From contig CBFGXE010000021.1 of NCBI GenBank assembly GCA_965652645.1, positions 1 through 42,412 of the forward strand: DNA of 42,412 bases. Reading direction: 5' to 3'. Below, in pieces: positions 35,879 to 42,412 of the stretch. The notes beneath the pieces are model-generated. The model worked only from the letters and a program-made list of their open reading frames with translations, ran no database searches and was not told where the DNA came from. The number at the start of each line of letters is the position of its first letter. Position 1 is the first letter of the stretch. This DNA is from ZC4RG30 sp965652645 (GTDB lineage: Bacteria; Pseudomonadota; Gammaproteobacteria; Steroidobacterales; Steroidobacteraceae). Made by a program: the position numbers and the translations under genes.

Positions 35879-37366
35879 ATGCGCAAAAAGATCGTATTTG
35901 CCAGTCTCTTGCTGGCATACGTAAGTGCGACCTACGCACAAGGATTCTTTCTCCCCGCTGGCAACAAGAGGCTTCGAGAAGATCTGACACTGCTCGTGGA
36001 CGAGGGGGTCATCAACCTGCCCCTGAACGAGTGGCCGCTGGCGCGGAAGGACGTAGTTGACGCATTGGTGCCCATTGATGGCAGTGAGATGCATGACATA
36101 GCTCTCCGGCATGCCTTGGCGCGCGTACGGACAGCGACGCGGTTGTCTGAAGATGCCTCCACGTGGCGCATACGGAACGTCAGTGTGGCAGGAGGGGAAC
36201 CTGGCCTATTGAGGCACCAAGGCACGCTGGCTCGGGAAAACGGTGAGCTGACGACCCAAGGTGGGGCCACCACGGACCGGTACAACATCACTCTCAGCGC
36301 TACTGGAGTCCTGGATGCCGGCGACGGGCAGGACATCCGCTTCGATGGGTCGGATATCAGCATCCAATTGGGCAACTGGATTTTCAGCGCCAACCAAATG
36401 GACCGATGGTGGGGGCCGGGAAAGGATGGAAGTCTGATCCTGTCGACCAACGCGCGGCCAATGCCTGCGGTCTCTCTGGATCGCGTGCGCAGTCTGCCTG
36501 TCGATTTCCCGGTGCTGCGGCTGTTAGGCCCATGGCGATTCTCGGGATTCCTTGGCGTAATGGAGAACGAGCGGGCGGACGTGGACCGTCCACTGTTCAT
36601 GGGAATGCGCCTGGTGTTCAAGCCGGCGCCGATTTTCGAGTTTGGGATGTCAAGGACGGCGCAGTTCTGTGGAAAGGGGCGGCGGTGCGATCTCGAGACT
36701 ATCGGGCGCATGCTGATTGGCGATGACAACCGCGGCATTCGGGGCCTGCCGGACGATCCGGATGCCGAGCCGGGAAACCAGATGGCCGGATTTGATGTGC
36801 GCATCGTCTCGCCGTTCAACCCCCTTCCCATCGCGATCTACGGCCAGGAGATTGGAGAGGACGGTTCCAGCAGCGGCATTCCCGAGCGATATCTCGCACT
36901 TTTCGGCGCAGAGAGCTGGTTCATGCTTCGCACGGGATCGGTACTACGCACCCACATCGAGTACGCCAATACGAAGGTCAAGTGGTACAACTCGGACATC
37001 GAGTATGACGTCGCGTACCAGCAGGGAATCTTCCAGGAGGGTTACCGATACTGGGGTCGCAACATAGGTCACACTACCGATGGCGATTCTGAATCGGTAT
37101 CGGTGATGCTGTCGCTGACAACCAGCGAGGGTGCCCGATGGGCGGTGTTGGGCAGGCGAGGTCGCCTCGATCGGTGCTGCGTCCCTTTTGCCAACAACCT
37201 GATCACTGACGGACCCAGCCGATACACGTCCGGCGAAATCTCCTGGGAAGGGGGGCTCCGCAAATTCGATGTTGGCGTCCAATTGGGATACGAGAAGCAG
37301 ACTCCGGATGCGGCGGGCGATGCGCGCGGTGTATTTGGTTTCCTTCGGATTGGCAGGAGCCTCTGA
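35879..37366 (+). CDS. wzi: Capsule assembly protein Wzi family, outer-membrane beta barrel
   Basis: A 495-residue outer-membrane protein with a signal peptide (MRKKIVFASLLLAYVSATYA). Wzi proteins bind capsular polysaccharide and anchor it to the cell surface. The family pattern is clear: LPLNEWPLARKDVVDAL at the N terminus, IQLGNWIFSANQMDRWWGPG, GSLILSTNARPMPAVSLDR, and alternating barrel strands ending in FGFLRIGRSL. The WWGPG segment is a hallmark. Codon use is less GC-rich than in the first 34 kb, with AAA and ATA codons present. It is preceded by the dyad at 35834-35871 and followed by an SLBB export protein, an order fitting a capsule locus. Confidence 0.88.
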   Translation: MRKKIVFASLLLAYVSATYAQGFFLPAGNKRLREDLTLLVDEGVINLPLNEWPLARKDVVDALVPIDGSEMHDIALRHALARVRTATRLSEDASTWRIRNVSVAGGEPGLLRHQGTLARENGELTTQGGATTDRYNITLSATGVLDAGDGQDIRFDGSDISIQLGNWIFSANQMDRWWGPGKDGSLILSTNARPMPAVSLDRVRSLPVDFPVLRLLGPWRFSGFLGVMENERADVDRPLFMGMRLVFKPAPIFEFGMSRTAQFCGKGRRCDLETIGRMLIGDDNRGIRGLPDDPDAEPGNQMAGFDVRIVSPFNPLPIAIYGQEIGEDGSSSGIPERYLALFGAESWFMLRTGSVLRTHIEYANTKVKWYNSDIEYDVAYQQGIFQEGYRYWGRNIGHTTDGDSESVSVMLSLTTSEGARWAVLGRRGRLDRCCVPFANNLITDGPSRYTSGEISWEGGLRKFDVGVQLGYEKQTPDAAGDARGVFGFLRIGRSL

Positions 37367-37496
37367 CGGGCATGCTTGACGCCCTTGCCGCCAGGGTCAC
37401 TCGATACGCGCCCGGCAACTCCGACCGGCGAAGTGGCAACAAAATGGACTATCCTTGCGTCCATTGCAGATCGAACCGGTAGTCCTCTCCAGCAAA

Positions 37497-40265
37497 ATGA
37501 GACTTTCAGTGTCGCCCCGGGGGCGGAGATTTCTAGTTGCCGCCTTGGCGGTGGTGTTTGCCACGTTCGTCCGGGCTCAGACGCCGTCATCAGAGCAACT
37601 GGAGATATTCCGCAATCTCACTCCAGAGCAGCAGCAGGCATTGCTCGAATACATGGCAGGGGACAGCCAGCCTGGCGTCCTGTCGCCGGGTCCGGCCGCG
37701 GGCGAGCGGTTGGCGATGGAACAGGACATTGCGCAGAGGAGGCTGGCGCAGGAAAGGCTGGCTCAGGTGCCGGAAGTGCCGATCCTGAGTGCGCAGGACA
37801 CGGTTCTGGTTGATGCCCGTCTTCGCGAAGTCGAGGGTGAGGGCAATCTGCAGCAGCAACGCAACCCAGTGAGCCAGGCACGTCTCGATCACCTCGCGGA
37901 ACAGATTCGCTCGCGCAATCCTTACCAGCTCGACGGCAACGGCCGACTCAATCTTCCCGGCTCATTGCCGATAAGTCTGAGGGGTTTGACCGAGGAACAG
38001 GCTTCGCAGCGACTGTCGCTGGAGCCAGACCTGATGCAGCTCGAGATTCGGTTGACGAGGTTGCCGCTCCAAGGGTCAGGCGTCGATGGGCTGAAACCCT
38101 TCGGCTACGATCTTTTCCTGAACTCGCCATCCACGTTTGCACCCGTAACCGAGGTGCCGGTGCCCGCGGACTACGTCATTGGTCCCGGCGACGAGTTGAT
38201 CGTTCAGCTCTACGGAAATCAGAATCGCACTGTGCGCCTGGTGGTGACCAGGGATGGTGTAGTTAACTTTCCCGAGCTAGGGCCGATCAGCATTGGCGGC
38301 ATGTCGTTCAATTCCGCGCGCCAGCTCATGGAGGGGCGTGTCACTCAGCAGATGATTGGCGTGCAGGCCAGTATCACGATGGGGGAAACTCGAACCATAC
38401 GCGTGCTGGTGACTGGCGAGGCCGTGCAGCCCGGCTATTACACCGTCAGCGGCCTAGCGACGATGACCACGGCGCTATATGCCTCCGGCGGAGTCAAGAC
38501 CATAGGCTCACTGCGTGATATCCAGCTCAAGCGCGATGGTCAAGTGGTGGGTCGTCTCGACTTGTACGACGTTCTGATTCAAGGGGACACCAGCGATGAC
38601 TCGAAGCTGATGCCTGGCGATGCGATCTTCATCCCGCCGGTCGGGCCCTCGGTGGCTGTGTATGGTGAAGTGAAGCGTCCGGCGGTCTATGAGATTCGCG
38701 AAGGAACTACCGTGGCGGAGGTGGTGCGGATTGCCGGCGGGCTCACGTCGGAGGCTGATGCGAGCAAACTAAGCCTTACCCAGATGGATGCAAGCAGGCG
38801 CCGCGTGGTGCTGGACGTCGACCTTGCCTCGCAGAGCAATGCGTCGCTTCGGGTTGCAGACGGCGGCATACTCCGCGTGGCCCGCATGCGACCTCAGATC
38901 GATGCCGGCGTGGAACTCGAAGGCGAGGTATACCGTGCGGGTCCGGTGGCTTGGCGGGAAGGGCTCCGCCTCAGTGACGTGATTGAGTCCCTGGATGAGC
39001 TGAAGCCTGCTGCCGACAAGCAATACATACTGATCCGACGCGAGTCGCAGGAGGATGGCCGCATATCTGCACTGTCCGCTGACCTTTCCGCCGCCCTCGC
39101 GGCGCCGGGGTCTGACGCAGACCTTCTTCTCCAGCCGCGGGACAGAATTCGTGTCTTCGATCTGTCCACTCCGAGAGATCGGATTATCCGGCCGCTGCTG
39201 GACGAGATGCGGCTTCAGTCCGAACTTGCCCGGCCCACTGAAGTCGTAAGTGTCAGCGGCAGGGTAAAGGTCCCAGGAGAGTATCCGCTGGAACCCGGCA
39301 TGCGCGTCAGCGATCTGCTGCGCGCGGGCGGCAACCTCGAGCCTTCTGCCTTCGGAGGTACGGCCGAGCTTGCTCGCTTTGTTGTGGGTCCGGACGGCGC
39401 CCGCTACACAGAGCTGGTCGATGTCGATCTCGCCGCAATCAGAAGAGGAGACAGCGTGGCTGATCTCCTGCTTCAGCCGTTCGACTCCTTGATGGTCAAG
39501 GAGATTCCCGACTGGGCCGATCAGGCTTCCATTACGCTGCGGGGCGAGGTGCGTTTCCCTGGTACATATACCATCCGGAAGGGGGAAACCCTGCGACAGG
39601 TGATCGATAGGGCCGGCGGACTGACGTACTTTGCATTTCCTGAAGGCAGTGCCTTTACGCGCCGCGACCTGCGGGAGCTGGAGCAGCGCCAGCTCGATCG
39701 TCTGGCGGAGCGGCTGAGAGCGGATGTTGCCTCCCTCGCCCTGCAGGCGGCGAATGCCGGCCAGTCGGCAGCCACCAATGCTTTGCAGTCGGGCCAATCG
39801 CTATTGGCCCAACTTCAGAGCGTGCGGGCGACTGGCAGGTTCGTGATCGATCTGCCTGGTCTGCTCGCCGCGGAGCCTGGAAGCATCAAGGACGTCCTGC
39901 TCCGCGACGGAGACGAACTCGTCGTGCCCAAGCAACGTCAAGAGGTTACCGTCATCGGCGAGGTGCAGAATCCCACATCGCATCTGTTCCTGCCCGATCT
40001 GGTTCGCGACGACTACATACATTTGAGCGGTGGGACGACCAGGAAGGCGGATCGTGGGCACATCCATGTCATCCGTGCAGACGGGAGCGTCGCGAGCCGT
40101 CAGGGTTCCTTCTTCCGCAGAAGCTACGACGTTGCGATCAAGCCTGGCGATACCGTCGTCGTTCCAATGAATACGGACCGCGTTCCGAGGTTGCCTCTCT
40201 GGCAGGCCATAACGCAGATTTTGTACAACGTTGCCGTGTCTGTGGCCGCTGTCAATTCGTTCTGA
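37497..40265 (+). CDS. Large SLBB-domain polysaccharide export protein
   Basis: A 922-residue secreted protein related to Wza/KpsD outer-membrane polyspecific exporters. After a signal peptide (LVAALAVVFATFVRA) comes a Gln-rich helical stretch (LTPEQQQALLEYM). The poly_export domain starts near residue 220 (PADYVIGPGDELIVQLYGNQ). Several SLBB beta-grasp repeats follow (for example IRVLVTGEAVQPGYYTVSGL, VAVYGEVKRPAVYEIREG, VVSVSGRVKVPGEYPLEPG, ITLRGEVRFPGTYTIRKG, VTVIGEVQNPTSHLFLPD). The C terminus LWQAITQILYNVAVSVAAVN resembles the amphipathic helix that forms the Wza outer-membrane pore. Unlike Wza there is no lipobox Cys. The start is ATG 37497, after a 130-base gap from wzi. Confidence 0.9.
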   Translation: MRLSVSPRGRRFLVAALAVVFATFVRAQTPSSEQLEIFRNLTPEQQQALLEYMAGDSQPGVLSPGPAAGERLAMEQDIAQRRLAQERLAQVPEVPILSAQDTVLVDARLREVEGEGNLQQQRNPVSQARLDHLAEQIRSRNPYQLDGNGRLNLPGSLPISLRGLTEEQASQRLSLEPDLMQLEIRLTRLPLQGSGVDGLKPFGYDLFLNSPSTFAPVTEVPVPADYVIGPGDELIVQLYGNQNRTVRLVVTRDGVVNFPELGPISIGGMSFNSARQLMEGRVTQQMIGVQASITMGETRTIRVLVTGEAVQPGYYTVSGLATMTTALYASGGVKTIGSLRDIQLKRDGQVVGRLDLYDVLIQGDTSDDSKLMPGDAIFIPPVGPSVAVYGEVKRPAVYEIREGTTVAEVVRIAGGLTSEADASKLSLTQMDASRRRVVLDVDLASQSNASLRVADGGILRVARMRPQIDAGVELEGEVYRAGPVAWREGLRLSDVIESLDELKPAADKQYILIRRESQEDGRISALSADLSAALAAPGSDADLLLQPRDRIRVFDLSTPRDRIIRPLLDEMRLQSELARPTEVVSVSGRVKVPGEYPLEPGMRVSDLLRAGGNLEPSAFGGTAELARFVVGPDGARYTELVDVDLAAIRRGDSVADLLLQPFDSLMVKEIPDWADQASITLRGEVRFPGTYTIRKGETLRQVIDRAGGLTYFAFPEGSAFTRRDLRELEQRQLDRLAERLRADVASLALQAANAGQSAATNALQSGQSLLAQLQSVRATGRFVIDLPGLLAAEPGSIKDVLLRDGDELVVPKQRQEVTVIGEVQNPTSHLFLPDLVRDDYIHLSGGTTRKADRGHIHVIRADGSVASRQGSFFRRSYDVAIKPGDTVVVPMNTDRVPRLPLWQAITQILYNVAVSVAAVNSF

Positions 40266-40369
40266 GGACCGCGGACACGCTACAACTCCGGTCCGGGTCA
40301 CAGTCAGCGCCGGATCGTGCCCGCCGGTTTTGGTGCGGCAGCGGGCAACCATGAGGCAGTACTCGACAG

Positions 40370-42331
40370 ATGTGTGGCATTGCTGGATTCTTTGACCCGG
40401 ACTTTAGGTTCGGTGGGCAGGAAGAACTGCTCCGGGAAATGGGCGAGCGGATTGCCCATAGGGGACCGGATGGCCGGGGAGAATGGTACGACGCGGGCGC
40501 CGGAATAGGTCTCGCGCATCGCCGGCTTTCCATCATCGACATCAGCAGCGCCGGGTCTCAACCGATGAAGTCACATGACGGTCGTTACGTCATCGTGTTC
40601 AACGGCGAGATCTACAATTTCGAGTCTCTGCGCAATCAGCTGGAATCTACAGGCGGGGCGATAGCGTGGAGGGGGCATTCTGATACCGAAGTCCTGATTG
40701 AGTGCGTCTCCGCGTGGGGCGTCGAGCAGGCGCTGATGAAATGCAATGGCATGTTTGCCTTTGCGCTTTGGGACCGGGAGAAGCGCGAGCTTCTGCTCGC
40801 ACGCGATCGTTTTGGCGAGAAGCCCTTGTACTATGCGTTGCAGCGCAACCTCCTGTACTTCGGTTCGGAACTTCGGGCCATGGACAGGCTGCCTGGCGTG
40901 CCTCGGGAAATTGACCGGGAGGCTGTGAGGTTGCTCCTCAGATACGGGTGCATTCCTGCTCCTCGTTCGATCTGGAAAGGTGTCCACAAGTTACCTCCGT
41001 CGACATGGATCCGGTTTCGGCTCGAGCAGGGAAATCTCTCGTCTGGCGAGGGGCCGATGCGGTACTGGTCCGCTGCCGAGTGTGCCGGAAGGTGGAGACG
41101 GGAAAGGTCCAGCACCACGGATGAGGAGATCATTGCATCCCTTGACAGGGCTATACTCGATGCAGTCGGCCTTCGCATGAGGTCGGATGTCCCTCTTGGA
41201 GCCTTCCTTTCCGGCGGGATCGATTCCTCGGTCGTGGTTGCTGCGATGCAAGCGCAGAGTACGAGTCCCGTCAATACTTATTCGATTTCCTACGGTGATC
41301 CGAACTACGACGAGGGGCCGTATGCAAAAGCCGTTGCGGAACGACTCGGCACCCGTCACACGGAACTGCGTGTGGAGCCGTCGATGGCCCTGGACGTGGT
41401 TCCAGAACTGCCTCGTATCTACGATGAGCCGTTTGCGGATGTTTCGCAGATTCCCACCTACTTGGTATCCCGACTCGCCCGTTCGGAAGTAACAGTTTCC
41501 CTTTCCGGGGATGGGGGAGACGAGATCTTTGGTGGTTACACGCGCTATCTCTGGGCACCACGGCTGTGGGCGGCGCTGCAAAGGACGCCGGGGTGGGCAA
41601 GAACGCTCGTCGGCACGGGTATGCGCCGGATTCCTCGCGCCCACTGGGACCGGATCGTTGGTGTCGCGAATTCAGTGCTTCCCTTCCTGCCGAGATTCAC
41701 CACACCAGGCTACAAGCTGCACCGGTTTGCGGATATCTGCACTGTCCGGAACGAACAGGAGCTGTACCAGAGGCTGATTTCTCTGGGCAGGCATCTGGAG
41801 GGGGCGGTGAGGCGTGGTTCGGGGGTCGATGCGCAATCGGGTCCTTTCTGGCCGGAGGGAGTCGCATTCCGGGAAGCCATGATGCTGCGGGACACCATGA
41901 CCTATCTGCCGGACGATGTACTTACAAAGGTTGACCGCGCTAGCATGTCGGTCGGACTTGAAGTAAGGGCACCGTTCCTCGACCCGGACTTGTTTGGCGT
42001 TGCCTGGGCTTTGCCCGATGCGGCGCGGTTCCGGGGCGGGGTGGGAAAATGGGCCCTTCGCAAGGTGCTGGCACGTTACATACCCGAGCAACTTATCGAT
42101 CGCCCCAAGATGGGATTTGCTGTGCCTTTTGGGGGGTGGCTGCGAGACGAACTCAGGGAATGGGTCGAGGATCTGCTTTCGGAGCGTGCATTGTGCCAAA
42201 GTGACCTGCTGGAGGCAGCGCCCATAAGGCGGATGTGGGACGAGCACAGGACCGGAAAAAACGATAACGAGTACGCCCTTTGGCCAGTCCTTGCTTTCCA
42301 GTCCTGGATGAGAGGCCAGGCGCGGGGATAG
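40370..42331 (+). CDS. asnB: Asparagine synthetase B-type glutamine amidotransferase of the polysaccharide-locus class
   Basis: A 653-residue glutamine-hydrolysing amidotransferase. The N-terminal domain has Cys2 as nucleophile (MCGIAGFF) with HRGPDGRGEW and VFNGEIYNFESLR. The synthetase domain has the PP-loop FLSGGIDSSVVVAAM, followed by SLSGDGGDEIFGGYTRY, then DDVLTKVDRASMSVGLEVRA and FLDPDLF. E. coli AsnB is 554 residues; the longer form is frequent in capsule and O-antigen loci, where relatives (for example WbpS and WbtH) amidate hexuronic acids. Next to TviB-type and epimerase genes, that role is more likely here than asparagine supply. The initiator must be ATG 40370, as Cys has to be residue 2. 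Confidence 0.92.
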   Translation: MCGIAGFFDPDFRFGGQEELLREMGERIAHRGPDGRGEWYDAGAGIGLAHRRLSIIDISSAGSQPMKSHDGRYVIVFNGEIYNFESLRNQLESTGGAIAWRGHSDTEVLIECVSAWGVEQALMKCNGMFAFALWDREKRELLLARDRFGEKPLYYALQRNLLYFGSELRAMDRLPGVPREIDREAVRLLLRYGCIPAPRSIWKGVHKLPPSTWIRFRLEQGNLSSGEGPMRYWSAAECAGRWRRERSSTTDEEIIASLDRAILDAVGLRMRSDVPLGAFLSGGIDSSVVVAAMQAQSTSPVNTYSISYGDPNYDEGPYAKAVAERLGTRHTELRVEPSMALDVVPELPRIYDEPFADVSQIPTYLVSRLARSEVTVSLSGDGGDEIFGGYTRYLWAPRLWAALQRTPGWARTLVGTGMRRIPRAHWDRIVGVANSVLPFLPRFTTPGYKLHRFADICTVRNEQELYQRLISLGRHLEGAVRRGSGVDAQSGPFWPEGVAFREAMMLRDTMTYLPDDVLTKVDRASMSVGLEVRAPFLDPDLFGVAWALPDAARFRGGVGKWALRKVLARYIPEQLIDRPKMGFAVPFGGWLRDELREWVEDLLSERALCQSDLLEAAPIRRMWDEHRTGKNDNEYALWPVLAFQSWMRGQARG

Positions 42332-42412
42332 GGTTCCCGGACTGGTGGCCGGTTCGGGCGCCGTGCGGTGGGGGGGTGGCGGGCCCGCGGGGAGCAGTGG
42401 CATACATGAAGA
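42332..42412. other. Window end; possible start of another gene
   Basis: After asnB there are 75 GC-rich bases and then ATGAAGA at 42406, preceded by GGGGAG about 11 bases upstream. This could open the next gene of the polysaccharide locus, but only two codons are visible. Confidence 0.2.

Noticed and set aside
40266..40294. Inverted repeat GGACCG/CGGTCC after the SLBB gene
   Set aside because: The stem is only 6 bp with a 17-base loop and no T-run, too weak to call a terminator.

Overview
The window is GC-rich, almost fully coding DNA from a Gram-negative bacterium: it has lipoproteins, a TonB-dependent receptor, outer-membrane polysaccharide export proteins and periplasmic lytic transglycosylases. 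The housekeeping genes ppiD, fabI, mltD, rnhA, dnaQ and pgi suggest a gammaproteobacterium. A Xanthomonadales, Nevskiales or Steroidobacter-like lineage is my best guess from protein style; no rRNA or marker search was possible. I see no rRNA, tRNA, CRISPR array, insertion sequence or phage gene.

Region 1 (1-11.3 kb) looks like a catabolic and uptake-related accessory cluster. A minus-strand run encodes a PQQ alcohol dehydrogenase lipoprotein with a cytochrome c domain, a CapA-family protein, a DMT-like transporter, a cytochrome P450 and two paralogous secreted proteins of unknown function. Around it lie an MmgE/PrpD protein, a DUF6152 protein, a secreted esterase and a secreted serine hydrolase of beta-lactamase fold. 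Two perfect copies of the palindrome TGCAAGCGCTTGCA (1320-1333 and 6640-6653) sit at gene starts and suggest a LacI-family-type regulon. The substrate is unknown.

Region 2 (11.4-16.8 kb) has a membrane diguanylate cyclase, a TonB-dependent receptor behind a dense set of inverted repeats, and a D-2-hydroxyacid dehydrogenase that unexpectedly carries a signal peptide. A 26-codon relic of a lost gene lies between the cyclase and the receptor.

Region 3 (16.8-23.3 kb) is a four-gene signalling operon on the minus strand: CHASE3-GAF hybrid kinase with three receivers, then CheR, then a receiver-less CheB, then a receiver-kinase. No chemoreceptor, CheA or CheW is present. A relic of a sialate-O-acetylesterase-like gene lies just upstream.

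Region 4 (23.3-31.8 kb) is housekeeping: slt-type lytic transglycosylase, ppiD, fabI, mltD with three LysM domains, a methyltransferase, rnhA and dnaQ, several of them coupled by overlapping or non-ATG starts.

Region 5 (31.9 kb to the end) is the start of a capsule or exopolysaccharide locus: TviB/WbpO-type nucleotide-sugar dehydrogenase, uronate 4-epimerase, pgi, wzi, a large SLBB export protein and an AsnB-type amidotransferase. The combination suggests an acidic polysaccharide containing amidated amino-uronic acids. From pgi onward codon use looks less GC-rich, as is common in exchanged polysaccharide loci.
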